Below, piece after piece: positions 28,525-36,141 of a stretch of DNA of 64,000 bases. The DNA is taken from the NCBI RefSeq assembly GCF_000613725.1, contig NZ_BAJN01000004.1:1-64000 (forward strand), in the 5' to 3' direction. Both the position numbers and the translations under genes were made by a program. The notes beneath the pieces are model-generated. The model did no database searches and was not told where the DNA came from. It saw only the letters and a list, made by a program, of their open reading frames with translations. The DNA comes from Hoylesella pleuritidis JCM 14110. Lineage in GTDB: Bacteria > Bacteroidota > Bacteroidia > Bacteroidales > Bacteroidaceae. Position 1 is the stretch's first letter; every line of letters starts with the position of its first letter.

Positions 28525-28526
28525 TA

Positions 28527-29591
28527 ATGACTGAATATACAGAAGAAATCGATGAATTGGAAGATGAGCAACAGCCGCTCTATGAACATTTCCGCATCGT
28601 TGTAGACGAGGGGCAAAGCCCGTTGCGCATCGATAAATATATGTTCGAGAAGTTGCAGCATTCCAGTCGCAACCGCATTCAGCAGGCTGCGGATGCCGGT
28701 TTCGTACACGTGAACGATCGTCCGGTGAAAAGTAATTATAAAGTTAGGCCCAACGATGTAATCACTTTAATGCTTGACCGCCCGCGACACGATAGCACTA
28801 TCGAGGCCGAAGACATCCCGTTGAACATCATTTACGAAGATGCTGAGTTGCTGGTAATCGATAAACCCGCTGGACTTGTTGTCCATCCGGGTGCCGGAAA
28901 CTTCCATGGCACGTTGGTGAATGCCGTTGCCTGGCATCTGAAAGACTTGCCTTCGTATGATCCCAACGACCCCGAGGTTGGCTTGGTACATCGTATCGAT
29001 AAAGACACCAGCGGTCTGTTGCTTGTTGCCAAGACGCCCGATGCTAAGCGTAAGTTGGGTGTTCAGTTCTTCAACAAGACCACTCGGCGCAGCTATAATG
29101 CCTTGGTGTGGGGCCATTTCGCCGAAGATGAAGGTCGCATCGAGGGCAATATTGGGCGCGATCCGCGTGATCGGCTGCGGATGAAAGTATTCGATCCCGT
29201 TTCGGGTATCGGCAAACCGGCCGTCACTCACTATCGCGTGCTCGAGCGTTTCGGCTATGTTACGTTGATAGAATGTATGCTCGAGACAGGCCGGACACAT
29301 CAGATTCGAGCTCACTTGCGGCATATCGGTCACCCGTTGTTTGCCGATGAGCGTTATGGAGGTACCGAAATTCTGCGCGGTAACCGTAGTTCGACGTACA
29401 AGTCGTTCATTCAAAACTGCTTTAAATTATGCAATCGTCAGGCACTTCACGCCCGAACGCTGGGCTTCCGGCACCCGACTACTGGCCGAGAGATGGATTT
29501 CTGTGCACCGCTTCCGCGTGATATGGAGCAGCTGATAGATAAATGGAGAGCCTTTATAACGGGTACCACCATCGACACTTACGATAATTAA
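28527..29591 (+). CDS. rluD: 23S rRNA pseudouridine synthase, RluD type
   Basis: 354 residues. The N-terminal S4 RNA-binding domain (RIDKYMFEKLQHSSRNRIQQAADAG) precedes a RluA-family catalytic domain, with the catalytic Asp in HRIDKDTSGLLLVAK and the downstream RTHQIRAHLRHIGHPLFAD. It makes pseudouridines in helix 69 of 23S rRNA in the cytosol. A GTG at 28521 overlapping the previous stop is possible; ATG 28527 is chosen. It is part of the PASTA-rluD-ddl operon. RluC-like specificity cannot be excluded. Confidence 0.92.
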   Translation: MTEYTEEIDELEDEQQPLYEHFRIVVDEGQSPLRIDKYMFEKLQHSSRNRIQQAADAGFVHVNDRPVKSNYKVRPNDVITLMLDRPRHDSTIEAEDIPLNIIYEDAELLVIDKPAGLVVHPGAGNFHGTLVNAVAWHLKDLPSYDPNDPEVGLVHRIDKDTSGLLLVAKTPDAKRKLGVQFFNKTTRRSYNALVWGHFAEDEGRIEGNIGRDPRDRLRMKVFDPVSGIGKPAVTHYRVLERFGYVTLIECMLETGRTHQIRAHLRHIGHPLFADERYGGTEILRGNRSSTYKSFIQNCFKLCNRQALHARTLGFRHPTTGREMDFCAPLPRDMEQLIDKWRAFITGTTIDTYDN

Positions 29592-29604
29592 GGACACAAA
29601 AGAT

Positions 29605-30609
29605 ATGGAAAATCCCAAAAGAAACATAGCCATCGTGTGCGGTGGAGATTCTTCCGAGCATGACGTCTCAATGCGTTCGGCTCAAGGTTTGTACTCTTTC
29701 TTTGATAAAGAGCGCTATAATGTCTACATTGTCGACGTGAAAGGACTCGATTGGAACGTGCATTTTGAAGACGGAACCACGGCTCCCATTGATAAAAACG
29801 ACTTTTCTTTTCTGGTGAATGGCAAGCTCGTGGTGTTCGATTACGCGTATATTACAATTCACGGAACGCCCGGTGAGAACGGAATAATGCAAGGTTACTT
29901 CGAGCTTCTGCATATTCCGTACAGCACAAGTGGCGTTTTGGTGGAGGCAATGACGTTTGATAAATTCGTGCTTAACAATTATCTGCGCGGCTTCGGTGTG
30001 AATGTGGCCGATAGTTTGCTGCTTCGTCGCGGTGAAGAAGATAAGTATTCCGAGGCTGAAATAGCGTCGCGCATTGGGTGGCCGTGCTTTGTCAAGCCTG
30101 CGGCCGACGGTTCGAGCTTCGGTATTTCAAAGGTAAAGAACGCCGATCAGTTAGCTCCTGCCTTGCGCGTTGCATTTATGGAGAGCGACGAAGTGATGAT
30201 AGAACGCTACCTGAAAGGTACGGAAATCTCTGTCGGTTGCTACAAAACGAAAACCAAGTCGGTCGTATTTCCCGCCACGGAAGTCGTTACCAGCAACGAG
30301 TTTTTTGATTACGACGCCAAGTATAACGGACAAGTCGAAGAGATAACACCTGCTCGTCTCAATCCCGAAACGGCCGAACGGGTGGCCGAAGAGACGTCGA
30401 AGATCTATGACATATTGCATTGCAACGGCATCATTCGCATCGATTACATCATTTCCCAAGATCAAAACGGTCGCGATGTCATCAATATGCTCGAGATCAA
30501 TAGTACTCCGGGAATGACCGCCACGAGCTTTATTCCGCAGCAAGTGAAAGCTGCTGGCTTAGACATTAAGGATGTCTTGACCGATATTATTGAAAATCAG
30601 ATGTCGTGA
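29605..30609 (+). CDS. ddl: D-alanine--D-alanine ligase
   Basis: 334 residues, ATP-grasp. Motifs are AIVCGGDSSEHDVSMRSA at the N-terminus, HGTPGENGIMQGYFELLHIPY, WPCFVKPAADGSSFGISKV, EISVGCY and IRIDYIISQ with the metal-binding LEINSTPGMTATSFIPQQ at the end. It joins two D-alanines for peptidoglycan precursors in the cytosol. A tyrosine is present in the omega-loop region (FDYDAKY), as in D-Ala-D-Ala rather than D-Ala-D-Lac enzymes. The stop codon abuts the first core of array F. Confidence 0.96.
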   Translation: MENPKRNIAIVCGGDSSEHDVSMRSAQGLYSFFDKERYNVYIVDVKGLDWNVHFEDGTTAPIDKNDFSFLVNGKLVVFDYAYITIHGTPGENGIMQGYFELLHIPYSTSGVLVEAMTFDKFVLNNYLRGFGVNVADSLLLRRGEEDKYSEAEIASRIGWPCFVKPAADGSSFGISKVKNADQLAPALRVAFMESDEVMIERYLKGTEISVGCYKTKTKSVVFPATEVVTSNEFFDYDAKYNGQVEEITPARLNPETAERVAEETSKIYDILHCNGIIRIDYIISQDQNGRDVINMLEINSTPGMTATSFIPQQVKAAGLDIKDVLTDIIENQMS

Positions 30610-30708
30610 AAAGACGTTAGTCGAGTTGCATTTAACCGTTAAACGCAACCTGACTAACGGTTAAATGCAATCCAACTAATGATTAAACGCACACGATTTA
30701 ACGTCTAA
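30610..30708. repeat. Five-site 22-bp phased dyad array (array F)
   Basis: Centres at 30615, 30637, 30659, 30681 and 30703. The first core (AAAGACGTTAG) begins at the base right after the ddl stop codon. Site 2 is perfect TTAACCGTTAA. TGAAAATCA occurs in the last ddl codons (30591-30599), but 16 rather than 29 bp from the first centre. It occupies most of the 130-bp spacer between co-directional genes. Confidence 0.9.
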
Positions 30709-30739
30709 ACGCACAATCCCCAAAAATCAACAAGAATCT

Positions 30740-31888
30740 ATGTCCACGCTATCTGAATTCGATCCGATACGTCCTTTCGAGCCCGAAGAGCTGCCCGAAG
30801 TGTTTGAAAGACTGCTGAATAACGAGCAGTTTCGTAAAGTTATCGCTTTCATTATGCCCGAAATGTCTTTCGATATGTTTGCAACAAGGATGCGGGAATG
30901 TAAGACCGGCTTGGAGTTTCAGCACACTTTCTGTTACGGTTTTCTTGAAAAGCTCCTGTCAAAAGCCAGCAAAAGCTGCGATATCGATATCTCGGCGATT
31001 GGTAATCAGGGCCGATTTACCTTTATAAGTAACCACCGTGACATCGTGCTCGACTCTGCTTTCCTCGACAAATTACTCATAGATGTGGGCTTCACGACGA
31101 CCTGTGAGATAGCCATCGGCGACAACCTGCTGTCGCTTCCGTGGATAAAAGACCTCGTGAGAGTCAACAAATCGTTTATTGTCGAGCGCAATCTGCCGAT
31201 GCGACAGATGCTGGCGGCCAGCCGAAGACTGTCCGAATATATGCACTATGCAGTAAATGTGAAGCACGAAAACGTGTGGATTGCACAGCGCGAAGGCCGT
31301 GCTAAGGACTCGGATGACCGTACACAGGAGGCCGTTCTTAAAATGATGGCGATGGGAGGAACGGGGTCTGCGGTCGAGCGACTCATCCAATTGCATATCG
31401 TTCCGCTGACAATTTCGTATGAATTCGACCCCTGCGACTATCTCAAAGCACAGGAGTTTCAGCTCAAACGCGATGTGCAGGGATGGAAGAAGAGCCCGCA
31501 AGACGACCTTGTCAGTATGCAAACGGGCATTTTCGGATACAAAGGGCGTATCCATTATCAATGTGCACCGTGTCTCGACAACTATCTCACGCAACTCGAT
31601 CCGGCGCTGCCGAAAACCGAACTGTATGCTTCTGTTGCTGCGTTTATCGACCGACAGATTCACCGAAACTATCGACTCTACCCCTGCAATTATGTTGCAC
31701 TCGATCTGCTTCGGGGGTCGACGGCCTACCGTTCGGCGTATACGGATGTCGACCAAACCGCTTTTGAACAATACATCAGTGGTCAGTTGGCCAAGATTGA
31801 GCTTGAAAACAAAGACGAATCCTATCTGCGTGAACGTCTGTTGACAATGTATGCCAATCCAGCTATCAATTATCTTGCCGCCCAATAA
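30740..31888 (+). CDS. Acyltransferase, PlsC/DHAP-acyltransferase-like
   Basis: 382 residues. The acyltransferase signature appears as FISNHRDIVLD (about residue 96), with His and Asp one residue further apart than in the common HX4D. A second block, IAQREGRAKD, corresponds to the EGTR motif. It is likely membrane-associated and acylates a glycerol phosphate, lipid A-like or other lipid acceptor; the substrate is not deducible. It is followed 3 bp later by a lipoprotein gene, so the two are probably cotranscribed. No obvious transmembrane helix. Confidence 0.75.
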   Translation: MSTLSEFDPIRPFEPEELPEVFERLLNNEQFRKVIAFIMPEMSFDMFATRMRECKTGLEFQHTFCYGFLEKLLSKASKSCDIDISAIGNQGRFTFISNHRDIVLDSAFLDKLLIDVGFTTTCEIAIGDNLLSLPWIKDLVRVNKSFIVERNLPMRQMLAASRRLSEYMHYAVNVKHENVWIAQREGRAKDSDDRTQEAVLKMMAMGGTGSAVERLIQLHIVPLTISYEFDPCDYLKAQEFQLKRDVQGWKKSPQDDLVSMQTGIFGYKGRIHYQCAPCLDNYLTQLDPALPKTELYASVAAFIDRQIHRNYRLYPCNYVALDLLRGSTAYRSAYTDVDQTAFEQYISGQLAKIELENKDESYLRERLLTMYANPAINYLAAQ

Positions 31889-31891
31889 CCT

Positions 31892-32548
31892 ATGAAGAAA
31901 TTCCTTGCAGTAGTCGGTCTGCTTGTCATCGTGATGAGTTGCCAACGTGAAAACTACCGGACAGGCGACGGAAAATATTCTTATCTGCGTGCCGATTTTG
32001 CCGAGTTGCACACCACTTCGCCCCGAGTGGTCGATTATCTTATCACCGACGACGGTGATTCCGTTGCTTTTTCGCCGCGCATTACGGTTGATTGGGCCGT
32101 ACGGGGCGATTCCGTTTATCGTGTGTTAGCCTATTACAACCTTAGCGAAGAGGGACCGGAAGCGGTGCGAATGAAGCAAATTCCTGTGATGAAATGGCGT
32201 AAAATGGCTGAGGGTGAGCCACGGTTCACCGATCCGCTCATCTTTGAGAGTGCGTGGATCAGTCGCAACCGGAAGTATCTCAATGTCGGTTTCGCTGTTA
32301 AAACAGGTAAGACTGACACTCCCGACACTCGTCAGACGCTCGGCATTTCGTGCGATTCCGTCAAGCAATCGGCCAACAACGTGTCGCACATTTATCTCAC
32401 CTTGTTGCATCATCAAAACGGAGTGCCCCAGTATTACAGCGTCCGCGGCCATCTCAGTGTGCCACTGCGAGATGTTGCCAAGGGGTCAGTCATTCATCTG
32501 AATGTCTATACTTATAAAGGGAAAAAGAGTAAAATACTGATCAAATAA
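31892..32548 (+). CDS. Lipoprotein, NigD-like
   Basis: 218 residues. Signal peptide with lipobox VIVMSC (Cys at about 17). The rest is predicted beta-rich (DYLITDDGDSVAFSPRI, GDSVYRVLAYYNL, IYLTLLHHQNGVPQYYSV), in the style of NigD-like Bacteroidota lipoproteins. The assignment is by general resemblance only. It lies directly behind the acyltransferase gene. The function is unknown. The tail YKGKKSKILIK is basic. Confidence 0.55.
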   Translation: MKKFLAVVGLLVIVMSCQRENYRTGDGKYSYLRADFAELHTTSPRVVDYLITDDGDSVAFSPRITVDWAVRGDSVYRVLAYYNLSEEGPEAVRMKQIPVMKWRKMAEGEPRFTDPLIFESAWISRNRKYLNVGFAVKTGKTDTPDTRQTLGISCDSVKQSANNVSHIYLTLLHHQNGVPQYYSVRGHLSVPLRDVAKGSVIHLNVYTYKGKKSKILIK

Positions 32549-32670
32549 GAGCCGGCCGCTCCCTTTTTCTCCAACGGAAAGGAGCCGGATTATTGCCCAC
32601 GGAGACATCATTTATAGGTATTTTGTGTGTCTTTCACACCGTTTCGTTACGCATTTTCAGCAAGAATCCT

Positions 32671-32678
32671 TATTTTTG
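32671..32678 (+). promoter_or_regulatory. Promoter -7 element of RidA-like gene
   Basis: TATTTTTG followed by CATT, only about 10 bp before ATG 32688, which suggests a very short leader or use of the next ATG at 32700. Confidence 0.55.
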
Positions 32679-32687
32679 CATTATAAA

Positions 32688-33734
32688 ATGCAAGACGAAA
32701 TGGAACAATATTTTATCTTATCGGCCAAAGGACGGGGCACCGTTGCAGAACGATTGATCGAGCTATATATGTCGGTGGGCAATCGTCTGGATATGGAGGG
32801 CCTTGCAGGCAGGCGCTTGCAATACAGTAAAATATTCTTGAGCGACGCCCAAAATCAGTATGACACACTGCTGAAATCGGCTCTTTACAAAGAGATTTTA
32901 AGTCAATTGCCCCATACCATTGTTGAACAGATACCGCTGAACGGCTCTAAGGTCTCGGTATTAATCAAGACTTCGGACGCTCCGCAAGACTTTCTCTTCC
33001 ACAGTATGCGGCTCAATGAGGAGGAGACGCGCGGCAACAACGCTTACACCCAGACTATTCTGCTCTTTGAAAAGTATCTCGAAGAACTTGGGAAACATCG
33101 TCTTTCGCTCAAAGAACATTGTGTACGCACGTGGATATATATGGCTGATATCGATGTGAATTACGAAGGAATGGTGCGTGCTCGCAATGATGTGTTCCGC
33201 CGTTACGGCCTGACTGCCGACTCGCATTTTATTGCCAGCACAGGCATCGGTGGTTATTCGCAGGTGCGCAATGCGTTGGTGGGTATTGACTTTCTCACTT
33301 ATCCCGGCCTCACCGAGGCTGACAAGACCTATCTCAAAGCACCGGATCACCTCAATCCGGCGCACGAATACGGTGTGGCTTTCGAACGGGGAACAAGCAT
33401 CAGAACGTCTTTCGGTCATAAAATCTTTATTTCGGGTACGGCCAGTATCGACAACCGCGGAGACGTTCTTTATCAAGGCGACATCCTGCGGCAGACCGGT
33501 CGGCTGCTTGAAAACATTGGGGCACTGCTCAAAAACGGCCGAGCTACGATGAAAGACGTAGCCTATCTGCTGGTCTATCTGCGCGATCCGTCGGACTATC
33601 AGGCCGTAGAAGCCTTTATGAATGCCGCTTATCCTGATACGCCCCGCATTCTTTTGGGAGCGAAAGTGTGCCGTCCGGAGTGGTTGATCGAAATGGAATG
33701 TGTAGCGAATTTACGATACCCCGCATATTTATAG
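32688..33734 (+). CDS. Two-domain RidA (YjgF)-like protein
   Basis: 348 residues from MQDEMEQYFIL; Met at 32700 is an alternative, and the upstream Met at 32625 precedes the promoter. The C-terminal 130 residues resemble a RidA fold (FERGTSIRTSFGHKIFISGTASID, GDILRQTGRLLENIGALL, MKDVAYLLVYLRDPSDY, RPEWLIEMECVA). The N-terminal 200 residues resemble the first half of chorismatase (FkbO/Hyg5)-type proteins. It may hydrolyse an enamine/imine or an enolpyruvyl compound; this is inference from the fold. It stands alone, with an array downstream. Confidence 0.65.
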   Translation: MQDEMEQYFILSAKGRGTVAERLIELYMSVGNRLDMEGLAGRRLQYSKIFLSDAQNQYDTLLKSALYKEILSQLPHTIVEQIPLNGSKVSVLIKTSDAPQDFLFHSMRLNEEETRGNNAYTQTILLFEKYLEELGKHRLSLKEHCVRTWIYMADIDVNYEGMVRARNDVFRRYGLTADSHFIASTGIGGYSQVRNALVGIDFLTYPGLTEADKTYLKAPDHLNPAHEYGVAFERGTSIRTSFGHKIFISGTASIDNRGDVLYQGDILRQTGRLLENIGALLKNGRATMKDVAYLLVYLRDPSDYQAVEAFMNAAYPDTPRILLGAKVCRPEWLIEMECVANLRYPAYL

Positions 33735-33830
33735 GTGGCAATTGGTGTATCGCTCCGCAATTGAATAGAAAACAAAAGAACATCATTCCCAAACGAAAAT
33801 CAACAAGTAGAGAGCGTCTTTATAAATGAT

Positions 33831-33993
33831 TGAAAATCAATTATATATAAAATGTCTCGCAATTAGCCGTCAATCGGTTTGCAACTAACGGTTAAATGCA
33901 TTGCGAAAAGCCATTAAACGACGTGTGTTTAACCGTTAGTTGCAAACCGATTGACGGCTAATTGCTTCTGGAATTGTATGCTGCTGATTTTCA
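33831..33993. repeat. Complete 22-bp array module with both ends (array G)
   Basis: Best-preserved module. The left nonamer TGAAAATCA is at 33831-33839. Five sites are centred at 33868, 33890, 33912, 33934 and 33956. The inner box TTGTATGC is at 33974-33981, and the right nonamer TGATTTTCA at 33985-33993. Each nonamer is 29 bp from the nearest centre. 33859-33896 and 33928-33965 are a 38-bp perfect inverted repeat around the middle site, which is of the AAAGCCATTAA form. Confidence 0.95.
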
Positions 33994-34200
33994 GTAAGAT
34001 ATTGAATAGAAGAGATCTAATTGCCTGTGGAATTTCCTTTTGGGTAAAATTCGCAATATAGAAGATATACATCTATTTTAAAATAAGGTAAAGAGTGGCA
34101 TCAGAAACAATCGTCGGCTGTGCTGATGGGCTACGGGTACAGTTCGAAAGGTAGAAGTTTTTACTTTGACGAGCAATAAATTGTCAATTCAGTCTCGTAA
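33994..34200. other. Intergenic, nothing recognised
   Basis: AT-rich sequence between array G and the palindrome at 34201. No reading frame, hairpin or known repeat that I can support. A stray TTACTTTG-like string at 34171 is not followed by a gene. Confidence 0.5.
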
Positions 34201-34220
34201 AATTTGATTTAAATCAAATT
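34201..34220. promoter_or_regulatory. FNR/CRP-type operator, perfect 20-bp palindrome
   Basis: AATTTGATTTAAATCAAATT is a perfect palindrome containing TTGAT-N4-ATCAA, the FNR/Anr-type consensus. Its centre is about 80 bp upstream of the predicted start of transcription for the small ORF at 34368, an allowed helical position for CRP/FNR activators. Confidence 0.65.
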
Positions 34221-34253
34221 CTTTCGGATAGAAGAAAAATAATGAAGAAAATG

Positions 34254-34285
34254 TTTGTTGGTTTGAAAACAATGTCGTATCTTTG
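34254..34285 (+). promoter_or_regulatory. Promoter of the 31-residue ORF
   Basis: TTTG at 34254-34257 and TATCTTTG at 34278-34285 are spaced by 20 bp, a textbook Bacteroidota promoter. It implies a 5' leader of about 75-80 nt. Confidence 0.75.
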
Positions 34286-34367
34286 CACCGTGTTCGTGAG
34301 AATGCATTTACATTTTAATAAGTTTTCATTAGGTTAGTAGTTTGATAGATTTTTTAAGGTAAAGATT

Positions 34368-34463
34368 ATGTTATTAGATTATGGAACAATCGAGATGTTG
34401 TTGTGGGTCACTTTGTTGACTATCCTCAGCATTATCGCTTTGGTTAATACACACATCCGATAA
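34368..34463 (+). CDS. Small membrane peptide, 31 residues
   Basis: The ATG at 34368 opens 31 codons ending at TAA 34461-34463. The product starts MLLDYGTIEMLLWV and continues as a hydrophobic stretch (residues about 9-27) ending NTHIR, which reads as one membrane helix with a short polar tail. A strong promoter lies about 80 bp upstream, a purine-rich TTAAGGTAAAG stretch precedes the start, and an intrinsic terminator begins 13 bp after the stop, so it forms a complete monocistronic unit. An FNR-type palindrome is upstream. I do not recognise the family. The transcript could also act as a small RNA. Confidence 0.6.
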   Translation: MLLDYGTIEMLLWVTLLTILSIIALVNTHIR

Positions 34464-34475
34464 CATTATTCTTTC

Positions 34476-34516
34476 AAGAGGCCAATACGAGTGATTCGTG
34501 TTGTCCTCTTTTTTTT
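34476..34516 (+). terminator. Rho-independent terminator of the small ORF unit
   Basis: AAGAGG-C-CAA-T-ACGA pairs with TCGT-G-TTG-T-CCTCTT across a GTGAT loop, with two symmetric non-Watson-Crick positions, and is followed by eight or more T. Confidence 0.85.
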
Positions 34517-34670
34517 ATCCATATGCGTAAATATGCACCAGGGCCGTTGCTTTCCGATATGTTCGTTCGGTATAACTCGTCTTTACCTAAACAAACTTAA
34601 AAAATGCGATATCGGGTACTTTTTTGCATAATAAACCATTAAAAGCGAGTTGTATTTGCAGATTTCTGAT

Positions 34671-34678
34671 TAAATTTG
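34671..34678 (+). promoter_or_regulatory. Promoter -7 element of DUF6242 gene
   Basis: TAAATTTG followed by CAGC, with TTG 18 bp upstream (34650-34652), 26 bp before the start codon. Confidence 0.65.
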
Positions 34679-34704
34679 CAGCTAAATTCATAATTTAGGG
34701 TGTA

Positions 34705-36135
34705 ATGAAGAAGAAGCTTTTAACTTCTATGTTGCTGCTGACAGCAATGTTTTTAATGACGGCTTGTCTGAAAGGTGAAGACCGAGATGTGGCTTATTAC
34801 GAAGACACAGCTATCACTTCGTTTGCAGTAGGGACACTCAAAAGGACGGTTCATACCAAGACTAAGGCCGGCAAAGACAGTACTTATAAGGCAAAATTCA
34901 ATGCAAGCAAATACGCATTCTATATCGACCAGACCAAGCGTGAAATCTATAATCCTGACTCTTTGCCTGTCGGTGTAGACGCATCTAAGGTTATTGCCAC
35001 AATCGTTGGTAAGAGCGGCGGTGCCATTGCGCTGAATTTGAAGAAAGCGGGAGCAACGAAAGACAGTCTGGTTCGTTATGTGGCAACTGACTCGTTAGAC
35101 TTCAGCAGTCCGCGTGAGGTGCGTGTTTACAGTAATTCGGGCAATAATTATCGGGCTTATACCGTGCGGGTGAATGTACATAAAGAGGTGCCTAACGTGT
35201 TTAATTGGACGGAATTGAAGGCTAACTCATCGTTGGGTAGTTTGCTGGGAATGAAAGCTGTGAGTCTTAACGGCAAGATTTTCGTCTTCGGCGATAATGG
35301 AACGAATACCGTAACGTATGCTACCGCTACCTCCGATGGTAACAATTGGGCTCTGACCGGAATGCAAGCATTTGGTCGTGAGGCATATAAGAATGTATGC
35401 GTAATGGCCGCTCAACTTTATATCTTGGATAACGGAGCGCTTTGGAAGTCGTCAAACGGAACTGATTGGACGCAAGTGGCCGTGACAAATATCCATCGAT
35501 TGATGGGTGCAAGCGGTAATAAGCTCTATGCACTCAATGCTTCGAAGATGTTAGAAGTATCTGCCGATGGTGGAATAACGTGGCGTGAGGAATCGCTTGA
35601 TGATAAGTCGGCTTTGCTACCGGTTCAAGATATCAGCCTTTGCACGCTTCCTTTGAAAACAAACAGCAACACATCACGTCTCATTCTTGTCGGAAATCGC
35701 AGTGCAACAGATTATGCTGGCGATACGGCAGCAGCAATTTGGGGAAAGATTGAAGAAACATCGGCGGGTGCACAAGTACAACCGTGGGCCTATTATGGTA
35801 CGGTGAAAGGCGGGAAATATCGTTTGCCGCGTCTTCAAGGCTTGTGTGTCGCAGGATATAACGGTGGTTTATTAGCAGTTGGAGGACACGGAATCGGAGC
35901 TGACAAGACAAAGGGCTTTGCCGCGGTGTATATGAGTTATGATGCCGGAATTGTCTGGCGGGCCGACACGGCAATAACGATTCCTAAGGGATTCACCGCT
36001 ACTGCCACTGTGTTTGCACTCACTGTGGATGCCAATAACCATGTATGGATGGTATGCGGAGGCAGCGGACGGATATGGAAAGGTCGTCTTACACAGCTCG
36101 GTTGGCGTAAGGAACAGAATGTGTTTAAGGAATAA
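34705..36135 (+). CDS. DUF6242-type lipoprotein with Asp-box-like repeats
   Basis: 476 residues. Lipoprotein signal with lipobox FLMTAC (Cys at about 21). The N-terminal domain (AYYEDTAITSFAVGTLKRTVHTK, FYIDQTKREIYNPDSLPVG) matches the DUF6242 style of Bacteroidota. The rest has repeats reminiscent of sialidase Asp boxes (SSNGTDWTQ, SADGGITWRE, SYDAGIVWRA), suggesting a beta-propeller. It is likely displayed on the envelope, and its ligand is unknown. It stands directly upstream of the porG-like gene, in the envelope-biogenesis cluster. Confidence 0.75.
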   Translation: MKKKLLTSMLLLTAMFLMTACLKGEDRDVAYYEDTAITSFAVGTLKRTVHTKTKAGKDSTYKAKFNASKYAFYIDQTKREIYNPDSLPVGVDASKVIATIVGKSGGAIALNLKKAGATKDSLVRYVATDSLDFSSPREVRVYSNSGNNYRAYTVRVNVHKEVPNVFNWTELKANSSLGSLLGMKAVSLNGKIFVFGDNGTNTVTYATATSDGNNWALTGMQAFGREAYKNVCVMAAQLYILDNGALWKSSNGTDWTQVAVTNIHRLMGASGNKLYALNASKMLEVSADGGITWREESLDDKSALLPVQDISLCTLPLKTNSNTSRLILVGNRSATDYAGDTAAAIWGKIEETSAGAQVQPWAYYGTVKGGKYRLPRLQGLCVAGYNGGLLAVGGHGIGADKTKGFAAVYMSYDAGIVWRADTAITIPKGFTATATVFALTVDANNHVWMVCGGSGRIWKGRLTQLGWRKEQNVFKE

Positions 36136-36141
36136 CGCGGG

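Noticed and set aside
32549..32600. Terminator after the NigD-like lipoprotein
   Set aside because: GCTCC/GGAGC arms exist, but the stem is interrupted, the loop is long and no T tract follows.
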